The translations under genes and the position numbers were made by a program. A stretch of 64,000 nucleotides of DNA from Paulinella micropora (Eukaryota > Cercozoa > Imbricatea > Euglyphida > Paulinellidae). A model generated the notes under the pieces. That model was not told the DNA's origin. It was given only the letters and a program-made list of their open reading frames with translations, and ran no database searches. Positions within the stretch are counted from its first letter, which is position 1, and every line of letters begins with the position of its first letter. The stretch is taken from assembly GCA_019918135.1 (NCBI GenBank), contig WBZZ01002123.1, forward strand, positions 100,001 through 164,000, in the 5' to 3' direction. Below, in pieces: positions 41,640-53,447 of this stretch.

Positions 41640-43058
41640 TCATGATTGAAAGAGCAGTCTCTGTGCCTTACCCTGCAAGCCCGCGGACCACCTCCAGCAT
41701 GCGGTCTTCAGGTCTGGCTCTCTCTGTCTCTTCCAACCGGCAACTCTGTTTGTGTACGTGGCTTGTGCGCCAACAGGTACACCGCCTGCCTGTGCCGTAT
41801 GTGCCTCCGTGAGCGAGTCCATGTTTGAGCATGCACTCATCACTTCTTGAAACAGTGCTGACGGAGCAACGCTTTGAACCGTATTTTCGAACACGTGTGT
41901 CTCGAGGAAGTTCTTGGACTTCACTGAGCTAAACGTCGAGCATTGTTGTATGAGCTGAGTAAGCTTACTCTGGTTAACTGTGTGTAACGCCGAGAAGAAA
42001 TAGAGAATGATCGACTTGCGGCCATAGAATAGCCCATAGGAGGAAACTACCTCCGTAAGGGTCGCCGCCAAGCCAACAGCACTCCTCAACCTCATCGCCA
42101 CTGTCTCAAAGATTTCAAATCCTATGAGAGTACCAGTGCAGAGATGCTGGTATCCATGAGATTGAAAATATGAAATGAGTGTGGCCACCGCCAGTTCACA
42201 CTGAGCGTCTAGGCCTGTTGCATTGTTTCTCTTAATCTCCTCCTTCTTTCTCAAAAACTTGTACTGTGTCAGATCGAATCCCTCCGAGACTAGAGATTGG
42301 TCAAAAACAGTAACAAGGGCCTCGTATTCCTGCGTTTCGTCGCAAGGAAAAGCCTTCATGCAGGCATTGATCTCTTTGAGCTTGCTCAAAAGCGAAGCAT
42401 CAGAGTCTTTGTCTGAGCTCGTCTTGGCATATAGCATGAGACTTGCCACTCCTCCTTTCTTCCCCTTGAAGGCATTTATGATGTTCTGTCTGTCATTCTT
42501 CTCCGTGTTTGTGACCACCATCGTAGTTGAGCCCGGGGTTCTAGGGGCTGGTGGGGCAGGAGCTGGTGGGGGAAAATATGTCGGAGGGTGTGTCTTTGCA
42601 CCACTCACTTTTGCTTTCATTCTTTCCAGTCTCATCGTCTTCTCGAACTCCGCCTTCTCTTTCGCCTTCTTCTTCTCAGATATCACCAGCTTTTGAGCAT
42701 GAGTGATAAAGGCCACCAATTCAGAAGCAGATCTGAGAAAATTATATTTCTCCACATATTGGTCAACACCTGCTTTGTTGACGACCGGTGGTGCGTTACT
42801 AAGTGATTTAAGGACAGAGTGATCCTTGGTAGGAATCCATCTCTTCCATGCCTCCTTATGCAGTAACGCACCCATCAACAGTCTGATTTTGGTCAGAACT
42901 CTGTCGGTCTTCTCTAACTCATCAATCACAGGATGAGTTTCTCCTGCTGCCTTAATGCTTTTTTCCATCTCTGCCTTCCCCTCCTCCAAGGCCTTTATTT
43001 CCATTGTAAAAAAATGAAATATGCCACTCGAGTTTTTCGAACCCAGATTGGTCTTCAT
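41640..43058 (-). CDS. Unrecognised protein, gag-like candidate
   Basis: ATG at 43056-43058. The frame is open further upstream to a GTG at 43187. About 473 residues: an N-terminal helical part, a basic coiled coil at about 135-170 (EKKKAKEKAEFEKTMRLERM), a Pro-rich linker (PPTYFPPPAPAPPAPRTPG), then about 260 residues of mixed helix with several Cys but no regular zinc knuckle. The coiled-coil, proline linker and helical domain could be a retroelement Gag, and it sits on the same strand as element A just upstream of its truncated pol. However, it shows no similarity I can see to the gag region of related element C. It might equally be a host gene fragment. Confidence 0.4.
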   Translation of the reverse strand: MKTNLGSKNSSGIFHFFTMEIKALEEGKAEMEKSIKAAGETHPVIDELEKTDRVLTKIRLLMGALLHKEAWKRWIPTKDHSVLKSLSNAPPVVNKAGVDQYVEKYNFLRSASELVAFITHAQKLVISEKKKAKEKAEFEKTMRLERMKAKVSGAKTHPPTYFPPPAPAPPAPRTPGSTTMVVTNTEKNDRQNIINAFKGKKGGVASLMLYAKTSSDKDSDASLLSKLKEINACMKAFPCDETQEYEALVTVFDQSLVSEGFDLTQYKFLRKKEEIKRNNATGLDAQCELAVATLISYFQSHGYQHLCTGTLIGFEIFETVAMRLRSAVGLAATLTEVVSSYGLFYGRKSIILYFFSALHTVNQSKLTQLIQQCSTFSSVKSKNFLETHVFENTVQSVAPSALFQEVMSACSNMDSLTEAHTAQAGGVPVGAQATYTNRVAGWKRQREPDLKTACWRWSAGLQGKAQRLLFQS

Positions 43059-43252
43059 TTTTGTTACATCGACTGCCTCCTGACCAGTCGCGAGGAATCT
43101 GGCCGTTGCTCTTGGGTTTGTGTACTGGAGGTAACCCTCACATCGTGGGCCGTATGAACGTTCCCAAATCAGGGTTTGAGTGTACACCCCAAAGATAGCA
43201 TCGAGTAATTCAAGGTGGGTGTGTGTGTCCCCAAACTTGATATGCTACGAAC

Positions 43253-46048
43253 TTGCTCAAGTGCACTCACGCCCGACCATCAGGTCAACCCTACCTCCAA
43301 CGAGAAGAGCGGAAATGTATGAAGAAGCTCCGCCGCGTGCTTACTACGCTTCCCGTCCTGGCCAAGTATGAGTCTTCTCACCATCTTTGCCTTCGGACGG
43401 ATGCTAGCCAAATAGGCATCGGAGGTGCCCTTCACACTGGCCCTGACCGCGACGCCCTGGTCATCCAATACTTTTCTTTCAAGTTCACAGACACGCAAAC
43501 CCGCTGGGCGACCTACGTGCGAGAAGCCTACGGCGTTATTTACGGAGTTCAACAGTGCCGCTACTACATTGATGCCAGCGACCACGAACTCACTATCGTC
43601 ACCGATCACCGGCCACTCTTGTGGTTATGGCACTCTCGCAGCCCCATGGTCGTCGGATGGATTTTGGAAAATCTCCAGACGATCCGCTTTAAGGTCGAAT
43701 ACCTCCCCGGTAAACAAAACCTCCTTCCGGATGGATTGTCCCGTGTCCCCTGCATAAGCCCAGGCGTCCCGACTCTCATCGGTGAAGCCGAAGCCACCCT
43801 AGCAACCATTCCATTACCCAGAGCAGGCTCTACTCTCTGGCTCGCCGTCGAAGGCACAAATGCCGCCTTGGAAACGAAACTCAAGTCTCTCTCCTGCCAC
43901 ATCATCCGCGCTGGCCCAACGCTACGAAGCATTCAAGCCCCGTGGGACCTAGCTATTGTCATTCCCTCCGCTGAACGCTCTCCGGCCGTCGCACGTGACA
44001 TGCTTCGTAAGCCATTTGCCCTGCTCATGCCGCAAGGCCTCGTCCACTGCGTCCCGGACGATACACTCCCACAGGAGGCCGTCGAGACGTGTCGTAAGAT
44101 TTTATTTCTTGACGACAACTTAGTGCTAGTCTTTGACCTCGGCATGGAACAACATTATATATACCCTTTTGTTGCTACTTCGCACGCTCCCCGCGTCACG
44201 CGCCAACAAATCATGGACGCACAACGACAAGACACCCTCACAGCCCCTCTCTGGACCGATGACGTCTCTACCGTCTCCGCCGGATCAACAGAATTGACTC
44301 TTCGTCAGGGCCTTGCCGTCCTCGCCGACGCCAAACAGTCAACACTGAAGATCTACGTTCCAGAAGAGCTGCGCCGCCCGCTGATCAACTACGCCCACTT
44401 GATGCAGAACCACGCCAAAACGCCGACACTCGTCCCCTTCATCAAGGAGCGCTACATTTGGTTCCGTACTGACGGCACGGATATTATGCACGCTGATGTC
44501 CTCGCCGCCCGCCGCAACTGCCACTTTTGCCAACTGGTCCACGCCCGCCTCACCCTCAACCACGGCCGCTACTCTTCGCTGAAGTGGAGCAGTCAAGGTC
44601 AAGGCATCGGCATCGATCATATGCACGTCGGCATTCCGGGCGTTGTTTTTCAGCATATCCTGACGATCATCGATCTCTTCTCAGGATTTCTTCAATTCAT
44701 CCCCTGCATCTCTACCACAGCCGAAGAAACAGTTGAGATCATCCTCAACCGATGGGCATACATTTTTGGTTTTCCGGAGACTCAGTCCATCTTCTCCGAC
44801 TACCACAGCTCATTTGTAGGTACATTAGCCAAACGCTTCTGCAGTGAGGCCTGCCTCGACTGGCTGACCACCGCACCCTACTCACATCATCAACTCGGCT
44901 TCGTGGAATGCCGGTACAAGGCGATCCGCACCGCAATGCGATCTCTACCCAAGGCAGACAAATCGAACTGGCCTAGCATCATCCCGTCCCTCTCCTTCGC
45001 CCAGAACACCTATGTGTCCACGGCTACAGGTACAACCGCCTTCGAGGGTATGTTGGCACGCAAACTTCGGTGCACACTGGACTTTTCGATTCCTCGGAGA
45101 TCGTTACTGCCCGCGCCTCCGCCTCAAGCGCCGCTCTCGACGCTTCCCCTACGCTTTCGCTTCAATCTTCAGAGCAGATCGAAATACTACGCCGCGCTCG
45201 CGCTGCAGTCATGGCGTACATCAGCACGTACATAGACATCTCCCGCGCCCGATCTGTTGGCTCAGAAGAACAAGGGCCGCCGCAAAGCCGTTAAGGAGTG
45301 GAAGGTTGGCGACACCGTCACCGTCTACCGCCCTAAACCCTCAAAGCAAGGCATCCCCGCCTCGTCCGTTCTTCAGTTCGACGGCCCCTACACGATTTTA
45401 GAGCAGGTCAACTCTAACTGCTTTAAGCTTCGCCACCTCAAGACCGATAGGATTTTGAAGCGGATCGACCGCTCCCACCTCTCTCCGTACACCGCCCCCA
45501 CTGATGGCGTCGCCCCGCTCAACCCAGTCGCAGTGGACGACTATGATGACGACACTGTCAACTACACCACTGGTGAAGTCGTTGCTTTCATCGGCCGTAA
45601 CCAAGTCAAACTTGGCACTGTTTTGGACGAGGATCCGGAAAACGAGGAGGATGACCTCGTGGTCCATCAACTTGGTATCACTTCGGACACCAACCCTCTC
45701 TTCCGCCCCATTTACGAAGACACAAAGGACAAATCTACCATTCACAACTGGAGTAAACCCCTGGCCTTCTGGAAGCCCCTCCTCTTCGATATCACCAACG
45801 ATCAAGTCGTTCATCCACACATCGAATGGCGTCCCTTCAAAAAGATCAAGGACAAAGGCCGTCTCTCCGCTAACGTTCTTAAGCGTCTTCGAGGTACTCT
45901 CATCACCGGCGAATCCCCTTTCACTCTCAAGTGGGTTTTACCCATCGTAATGGCTTCACCCGCCCCCCGCCCAGCGCTTTTCCCACTTGAACCGTCATCG
46001 TCCCTAGAAATATTACGCCATGACCGGCGTACCCATGTAAGTCCTTGA
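43253..46048 (+). pseudogene. Gypsy-type retroelement B fragment: RNase H, integrase, C-terminal module
   Basis: Begins inside pol, without RT. RNase H is LRTDASQIGIGGALHTG, then the tether LPGKQNLLPDGLSR. A zinc-binding remnant (CHFCQLVH) precedes an integrase core with Asp in GIGIDHMHV, Asp in FSDYHSSF and Glu in GFVECRYKA. The main frame ends at 45235. The continuation is in other frames (about 45070-45290, then 45257-46048), so there are at least two slips near 45070-45260. After the integrase an SH3-like tail (KVGDTVTVYRPKPSKQG, DGPYTILEQ) and an acidic region with a PIYEDTKDK segment follow. It is of a different lineage from elements A and C, with C-rich codon use. No LTRs were found. 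Confidence 0.8.
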
Positions 46049-48927
46049 TCGCCTCTTGTGCCTGCAGGTCAACGATTATTCTCACCGAACTTGAACCCCT
46101 CAGTGGTTATATCGGCACGGCATACTTTGTGCTTCATTGGTTCATCTCGGCTTTGTGATCCCGGCCACCTAATTTTCTATGGCTCGACATCGCCTCCCGA
46201 TATCACCGCTCGCTACTGCGCCTCAATTGTCCCAGTCCCGCTGCAGATCATGGATATCCGGCCCCGGCTGATCATCATCCGCATTGCGCAAGTATAGACG
46301 CACCACTCTTCTACTCTCCAATGGTTTAGGAAATTCATCCACTTCTCTTTTTCCTTTTTGACACTCTTTTTTTAGTGAGACAACATACTTCGTTCGTTAA
46401 TCACTCATTCTGTACGCAACTCAACTCAACCGTTAGGTCTGGGGGGGCGGGGGGGGAGCTATCAGACTGAGCACCTTAACGACCGGCCAAAACCTTTACC
46501 GTTGATAAGACACTCTTTTTGACCGGTTCATTAGATTCTTCTCTGCACGACGTTTCGACTTCACTAACTAGTTTCGATTTCGTTCAGAAATGATTTCAAA
46601 CGATCAGTTCAAAGTTCTTTTTTTTAGCTATTGCCATTTTTCCTGTTCGTATGACCTTTTCCCCCGAATTCCCCGTGAAAACACGCTTTACGGTAAATTT
46701 GTGGAAAAGGACGAAAAAAAACACAATATCTAACTTGTCTTCCGTTGGCAGTCATTTTCGCTTTGAGGCTTCCCAAATCAATTCGGGGAATTTTCAAGTC
46801 CAACAACCCGACAACTATCCGTTTATGACTGTTTACTTGCAGACTCGCGACACTATCCGTTTGAGAACGGGAGACCTCACAATTTACGTTCAACACTCGA
46901 TCCTACGTTGCACCCAAGCCTGCAATGAGTTCGAAATTATGTAAATAAACGAAGTGACCTCTCTACTGTTTACTTGTATTTCACCTGCTCACTCAGAGTC
47001 AGGACTCAAAGCAGCCATAGTGTTCTTATTAAGACTTCGTTGTATCTGCCTACTTGAAGAGTTGTATACAAACTCACAATTTATATTTATATTTATATTT
47101 ATATTTATATTTATATTTATATTTATATTTATATTTATATTTATATTTATATTTATATTTATATTTATATTTATATTTATATTTATATTTATATTTATAT
47201 TTATACTAATATATATACTATAATATATAATATATATATATGAAGCATTTTATTATTAATAGAACAGTGCTTGCGTAAGAAAGAAAGAAAATAAATTTGA
47301 AAAAAGGGGGGGGGGGAAGAAAAAAGAAAAAGAAAGAAAGAAAGAAGTGCTCGGAAGGAAAAAGAACAAAAATTAAGTTGAAAAAAAGAACAGTCACGGT
47401 TTCAAAGGTCATCATTGCAGAGATCCGATGCAGATGAAGCTTAGCGGCGGGCGTCCGATCATTTATATTATAATAATATTATTAATAATAACTTCATATC
47501 ATTCTATGCCGGCCGACCCGGTATAATGGCAATACTTATCGTTCCGGTCTGTCGGTTAATCCTTGGTCTGGAGATTACCGAGTCCCTACTTTAGGTATTC
47601 CTCAGTCTTCATATCGTTAGTAACAGTTATCTGTTTATTAAATATCCTACTATCGTAACAATCTGGAGTCGCTAATACAATAAACGGGGTATGGAAATTT
47701 TCCTCGGTTTCTCGGAAATTTTCTGTTGAAAAGAGACATCGAGAGAAAAATGGGAGAGAGGGGAATTTTTCTAATGCGCTTCCTGGGGTTATATGCTTTT
47801 TCTTGAGATGTTTTGGGTCTATGGGCGTGCAAACAGGTATGGGCAATGATTTTCTTGAGTTGTAGTGCCACTTATGATCTGTTTGTGAGTGGGGCTTGGG
47901 TTGCTGACAGACAGGCGTTTTTGGGTCTGAAAGCTTGCAGCTCAGGGTGCATGAATGTGGGTTTCATGTGGTGTGAGTGTCGGGCGTGGGTTTCTGGATA
48001 CAGGGGCATGAGAGGGGGACTATGGAGGATGGTTTTGCAGAAAGAGCACGCCGTTTTTGGTCTGTTTAGAGATGGGACAAGGGTTGCTGTGACGCATTGC
48101 TGTAAGAAAGGGACACTCCCTTCTCACAAACCTTGGTAAATATGTGAGGGAACCACTCGGATATATATGATTCATGTTTGCTTGTGCGTGGGTTGATATT
48201 TTACAACGTTTTTGATGGGTTATGATGGCTGGGAATTCATGTGGCATGGAGACTTAAGGGAGGAGTTAAGGAAACGGACACAGAGAAAGACTGATTTTGG
48301 ATGGAAAAGGACGTATGGGAGGAAAGGTGGGTCTGGGGCGAGGAAAACAGACATGACGAAGGGTAATGAGAGGGAAACTTGCAGAATTTGTCGAGAGGAA
48401 GGGTATGCTAAAGACACGGCTTGGGGATGGCAATGGACAGGTCGGTCGGAGGAAGGAGGTCAGGGGGAACGGTTTTTCGGAATGGAGGAACAAGCACGCG
48501 GGTCCCCACTCAAGGGAGTATAAAAGGGGGTCAGGATCTGCCAGGGGAACTTGAAAGGTACGTGAAATTCACAGTTTAAGAAGGGTTTTGGACGGGGGTA
48601 AGTGGACGCCATCATGGCACAAAAAGAGGACAACAAAGCAGCGGGTATAGCGGACAACCGGCGCTGAGGACACGCCAACGCACAGGGAGAATTTTTGGGG
48701 CTCTTTGCGGGCATTTCCAAGGGTTGAACTATTGCCGGTTTTGGCCATATCACGAATTTTGACGGCCTAAGTGGAAGGGAAGCACAGACTCAGGGTAGAG
48801 ATGCGTAGAGGGATATTTGGGGGAACTTGAAGGGACGTGGAAATAGGGATTTTAGAACGGGCAGATTTGGGGAGGGACTTGAAGTGGAACAGATGATGGG
48901 ACATTTTTGTCCTACTTTAGGTGCACG
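46049..48927. other. Non-coding region with simple repeats
   Basis: No supported gene. It contains a G-rich run near 46441, an (ATTTAT)n tract at 47079-47205, a G12 run near 47306 and a CTACTTTAGG word at 47585-47596. It may include the 5' LTR or leader of element C, but I could not match it to the 3' side. Confidence 0.5.
47079..47205 (+). repeat. (ATTTAT)n hexamer microsatellite
   Basis: About 21 perfect copies of a 6-base unit, followed by degenerate AT sequence. Confidence 0.95.
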
Positions 48928-49434
48928 ATGGAAAATAAGGAGTCTGACAAGGCGGAGAAGAAGGAGGACATACGGGGTTTAGAGGATTTCTGGCGTGAGA
49001 AGTGGGAGGAGGAGAACGAAGAGGGGGAGAGGGGGATGTGGATGAAAGGGGAGATACGAATAGGCAAGGATGTATACAAGGAGGTGGTAGCGACAGATAA
49101 GGAGTATGAAACCTTGCGGGAACAATTGTTAGAATGGGAAAGGAAGGGGGAGGCCTGCCCTCACGAGCTCAAAAGGAGACGGGAGGCAATGATCAAGGCA
49201 GAAATGGCGAAAACATCGGCCTTGATGCTGGCTGAAATGAGACGGGCACGATACGTGTGGAACCTAGAGGCAAGGGAAGACCGACGACGGTTCAGGGAAT
49301 CTTTGAAGTTTCTCAAACGGGAAAGACGGGAATACGCGGAACCCAAGAGGGATGAGGAGCGGGGAAAACAAGAAAAGGAGGAGAGGACGAGTACACTCGA
49401 GGAACCTTACAAAAGGGCCAGAAAGGGGGAGTAG
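48928..49434 (+). CDS. Charged helical gag-like ORF 1 of element C
   Basis: ATG 48928 follows CCTACTTTAGGTGCACG. About 168 residues: an acidic start (MENKESDKAEKKEDIRG), then a repeat unit beginning MWMKGEIRIGKDVYKEV and ending in an Arg-rich helix (REDRRRFRESLKFLKRERRE). The same unit recurs in the next two ORFs. No enzyme motif. A virion structural or RNA-binding role is inferred from position only. Confidence 0.45.
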   Translation: MENKESDKAEKKEDIRGLEDFWREKWEEENEEGERGMWMKGEIRIGKDVYKEVVATDKEYETLREQLLEWERKGEACPHELKRRREAMIKAEMAKTSALMLAEMRRARYVWNLEAREDRRRFRESLKFLKRERREYAEPKRDEERGKQEKEERTSTLEEPYKRARKGE

Positions 49435-49489
49435 GAGAATGAAGGGGAGAAGCATACACACCTCTCCCTACTTTAGGTGTGAAACGCTT

Positions 49490-50138
49490 ATGGCTGCGAA
49501 CGAAGAAGACGAAGGGGGGAGGAGAGAAGAACGGAAGGTGGAGCCGGGCGGAACCAGTACGGGAGGCCAGAAATAGGGGTATATCGGAGGAGGACATAAA
49601 CGACGATACACTATGGGATGCGGGGGAGTGCAGGATTGATAGGGATGTGTATGGGGTTCGTCATCGACTGAAGGATTTGGCGAAGACGGCGGAAAAACTC
49701 GTCACTCGGAAGCCGGGATCACGACAAGCGTTGGTCTGGTCCAAGAACCACAAGCAACAGGTGGAGGTGTGGAAGGGGTTCGAGACACTTTGTTCGCTAA
49801 GGGAGAGGAAGGCGGCCGAGGTGAGACGGAGGAGAGTGGTTGAAGGAGTGGAAGAAGATGAGGAAACGAGTTATTGGGAAAAAACATTTACCGACGAGGA
49901 GGGGGTCCCGGATGCGGAGATATTTGGAGCAGGGGAAATACAAGTTGCAAGAGATATATTATATGAAAAAGTAGTTCGGACATGGAAGAGTTACGAGAAG
50001 AAGAGGAAGGAAGTCGTGGCTTTGGAAGCTGGAGGGGAAGCGGAGAGGTTGACGGAACTGAGGGCGGAGGTGGACAGTGAGTGGGAGTGTTTCGCAACTT
50101 TGGAAGACATGGCTCGTCAGCGGCGTAAAAAGTTTTGA
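49490..50138 (+). pseudogene. Charged helical gag-like ORF 2 of element C, one frameshift
   Basis: ATG 49490 (MAANEEDEGG) follows CCTACTTTAGGTGTG. The first 29 codons are in one frame, and the rest (from about GISEEDINDD) in another, so one slip lies at about 49550-49577. It contains two copies of the repeat unit: LWDAGECRIDRDVYGV and IFGAGEIQVARDILYEK, each ending in an Arg-rich helix. Confidence 0.45.
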
Positions 50139-50183
50139 AGACCCAATTCGAGCAGGATATGTTGATACTCGACAGTTTGGGTT

Positions 50184-50768
50184 TTGAATTGGACCAGGAG
50201 GCGGAGGTGGCGAGAGCTCGGAAGAGACAGACGAGAAGATAAATACATGAAGGGACATACGTGGGTACCTATTATGCTAGGTATGGAGAAGGGGAGTAAG
50301 GAAACGAGGGAGGCTTTGGAGGAAGAGGATGAAGAAGGTGGGGCGACAAGTGAGGAGACAGAGGAGAAAGAGGACTCTAGGGACGGGGACATGTTGTCGT
50401 TTTGGGTATCTAAGCGGGAAGAGGAATATCTTATAACGCGGGAGCGGGTTCAGAACGAGGTTCCTAATACGGCAATGCATTTTCACGAGGCAAGGGATCT
50501 AAGACAGGCAGAGGAGGCCTATGTTAGGGCGATGGTAGAGTGGGAGGCGTATCTGAGGGACGAAGAACGGGCAAGGATGGAAGAGGAGGATAGGAAGGCG
50601 GAGAGGAGAAGGAAGAGAAGGAGGAAGGATCGGCGGCAGACACAAGACACAGTACCTCCTGTCACTACTTTAGGACAGAGTACTGCATCGGATGAGCAAA
50701 CGGGAAATAAGGATGGGGATATCGGAGGAGGAAAAGAAGTTGGGACAGATAGGGGGAGTGGAATATAA
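50184..50768 (+). CDS. Charged gag-like ORF 3 of element C
   Basis: Acidic middle (EEEDEEGGATSEETEEKED) and a region beginning MLSFWVSKREEEYLITRE that resembles the repeat unit of the two ORFs before it, ending in an Arg/Lys-rich helix. It may be the continuation of ORF 2 after a slip. Confidence 0.35.
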   Translation: MNWTRRRRWRELGRDRREDKYMKGHTWVPIMLGMEKGSKETREALEEEDEEGGATSEETEEKEDSRDGDMLSFWVSKREEEYLITRERVQNEVPNTAMHFHEARDLRQAEEAYVRAMVEWEAYLRDEERARMEEEDRKAERRRKRRRKDRRQTQDTVPPVTTLGQSTASDEQTGNKDGDIGGGKEVGTDRGSGI

Positions 50769-51156
50769 GATGGATGAGGAGGCTCAACGGTTTGTAGAGG
50801 ACATTGGATATCAGTGGGTTGAACGGGTAGGAGCGATTATGCGGACGGATCGGGTTCGAAAGGACGCGAGGTGGATGGCGATTAGAGCAATATGGGAATT
50901 ACAATATCGTTGGTATAACAACGACGAGGGTTTGTGGAAGGTGTTTGGCATGACAGAAGAGGCGCAGTACCAATACAGTTTCATGGTTGTGTTGACCAAA
51001 GTACAGGGAAAATGGACGGCGGAGAGGATTCATACGGCATGGGCATGTGCCAAGGGAAAGGTGGAACACGCGAAGAAGTGGGTGAAGGTGTTGAAGGACC
51101 GGGGGAAGACAGCTGGAGGATGTTTGTGGGACCGCTACGGATCAGGAGCATCATAG
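50692..51156 (+). CDS. Helical gag-like ORF 4 of element C
   Basis: 154 residues starting MSKREIRMGISEEEKK, 18 bases after CACTACTTTAGG. The body is Trp-rich and helical (GYQWVERVGAIMRTDRV, AIWELQYRWYNNDEG), compatible with a capsid-like domain. It overlaps ORF 3 by 77 bases in another frame. It is followed to 51700 by Glu/Arg-rich low-complexity sequence with a roughly 24-residue repeat containing RLETGE/KLETGV. Confidence 0.4.
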   Translation: MSKREIRMGISEEEKKLGQIGGVEYKMDEEAQRFVEDIGYQWVERVGAIMRTDRVRKDARWMAIRAIWELQYRWYNNDEGLWKVFGMTEEAQYQYSFMVVLTKVQGKWTAERIHTAWACAKGKVEHAKKWVKVLKDRGKTAGGCLWDRYGSGAS

Positions 51157-51713
51157 AAAGGGTGGAGAAAACCACGCCGGACAAGGATTGGGACAGTCGC
51201 GAAATACGGGCATGGATTAAGACTTTAGAAAAAGAGCGGGAGCAACAGAGAACAGAGACGGGAAGAGAAGGAACGGGACAACGCAGGGAACGATCAGGAT
51301 CATGAGTCTGACAGGGAGATGGAGAGGACGGAGGAGGAACCAAGGAATGAGGAGTGGATCGGGAGACTGGAGACGGGTGAGGCATACGACGGGGAGGTAG
51401 AAAAGACGGAAGAGGACTCGAGGAAAGAGGGGAGGATCGAGAAGCTGGAGACGGGAGTGGAAGTGGTAGAATGGATGCAAGGCCTCTCTAAGGAGATGTG
51501 GGACGAGTGCATGCGGGACGAGATATAAGAGCGGAGGGGAAGGGAAAGGGGACAGAGCGTAAACACAGATAAGGTTGACCTTACAGAAAGCAAAACAAAA
51601 AGGAAAACAAACGGGAGTATAACGGTGGAACAATACAGGAGCGAGAAACACGGGCTTGGGGTTCAGGTGAGGATATAGAGTGAGGAGATGTAATAATTCC
51701 ACGGGAGGACCCC

Positions 51714-52942
51714 ATGCGGTACACGGAGGCTAAGGCGGAGGCACTGCCGGCGGCATCGGATCCAACGTATGCGAGGAATCCACCAACTATGTCACAATTC
51801 TTCCACGACCTGATGCAACGTACACCGGAGATGGCACCGGAGATATACAGACAGTTGTCGACGAAAAACTACAAGTTGTGGACAAAGAGGGAGGATGAAG
51901 GGGGCATATACAGCGAGGTGGACCAGTGGCCGACGTGGACGTGGCAAAAAGGAAAACCTACATACGGACCGGGGATGATGATGGTGGACCTGATCCATTT
52001 AGCGGAGGCGCTGTACGTGGGGGTTGGGTTTTACCGGGACAAAGTGAGTAGAACGAAGCTGCCCGATTTCGTGATGAATCGGATGTTGGAGGAAGGGGTA
52101 TATATGTCACACGGGGACGTCAAGACGTTGTGTATGGCAGCGGGAGCGCAGAGACGGGAGTTACAACAAGCGGCTGCAAAGATGGCGGATGCGATAACGA
52201 GATGGGACGCGGCGTTCTCCAGGAACCCGGCGGAAGAACTGGCGGATTTGATACAAAATTACCATACGGGTTGGGCACGGAGCATTAGGGGGTTAGCGGA
52301 AAGGCGTATGACGCCATGCGGGAATATATGGCGGGGCCAACCGACGTGGGGGCAAAAATGGAGAAGAGGGATTCATCACTGTACAAGTTGTTGGAAGAGG
52401 CGGCAGCGTTGAACGATGCGGCGACGGATGCGGAAAAGGAGGCAAAACGGAAGGAACTGCGGCAATGTGTCTTTGGTTTGTCCATCCTGAACGGATGTGT
52501 GCGGTGTTGGTATACGTGGATTAGGATTCGGATGGCGGCGACGGAAGCGGAAGCGACAGCAGCGTCCCCGGGAAAGCGGAAGAAAAAGAAGAAGAAGGGG
52601 AGGCATTCGGAGCGAGCGGCGAGCTCGGATTCAGAGGAATCGGAATACAGATCGAGGTCCAGGGAACGGGTAAAAGGGGAAAAGCGGAGGCGACGTGGCA
52701 CAAGCAAGTCAAAGATTGACGGAAAGGAACAACGGGAAAGGATCCTTGGACAGCTCCGTAAGACACAGTTGCTGCAGGAACACGGGGATAGGCCGATTGT
52801 TGCGAGCAAGCAACACGAGTATGAGTACATGAACAAGGTACGTAAGTTCATCGTGGCTTTGCGAGGCGAAAGCGGCACTGTGTGGGGACGCGGCGGACCA
52901 AGTGTGCTACCTGTTGGGCAACTTGGTGGGGTCGGGAGATGA
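51714..52942 (+). pseudogene. Gag-like capsid region of element C, one frameshift
   Basis: The first frame (51714-52412) is Trp-rich and helical (SQFFHDLMQRTPEMAPEIYR, DLIHLAEALYVGVGFYRDK, AITRWDAAFSRNPAEELADL), resembling a retroviral-type capsid domain. The second frame (52316-52942) continues with a helix, then a Lys/Arg/Ser-rich stretch (GKRKKKKKKGRHSERA). The overlap of about 100 bases marks a slip. I cannot assign a family below Gag-like. Confidence 0.45.
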
Positions 52943-53447
52943 ACACACGCGGTTACTTAACACGCAAGTATGGGAGGATAGGTTCAAGAAGGAGTTTGGG
53001 GAACGGGGGGCAAATAACAAGAAAGTGGTGGTCGATGTCGCTCATTTTGTGTTCGCCGACGTGTACCAGTTTAACCAACTTTTGGACAGGGGGACGAGAT
53101 AGAGGCGCTGAAGGACGCGGCACAGGCTCTGGTTACGAAGCGGATGACATTACGGGACATCTTTGCTAGTATCGCGGGGCTCAGTCTGTTGCACGAAAAG
53201 CAAGAAATATACCCGATGGTTCTGGCGGGGATATGAAAGGATAAGGAGACGAAAGCGGTGGTTCCGGAAATCGCGGCACAGGTGATAGCGTGGCGGATAT
53301 TACGGCGGAGGGCAAGGCCCGATGGCAGGGATTGAACACCCTACAATCCGGTCAGCTGGGTACTACAGGAGGAAGACCCGGCGTTGATCGATCGTGTGAT
53401 CACATCGCAAGCGGTGACCGCGAAGTGGCCACAGGCAAGGTTTAACT

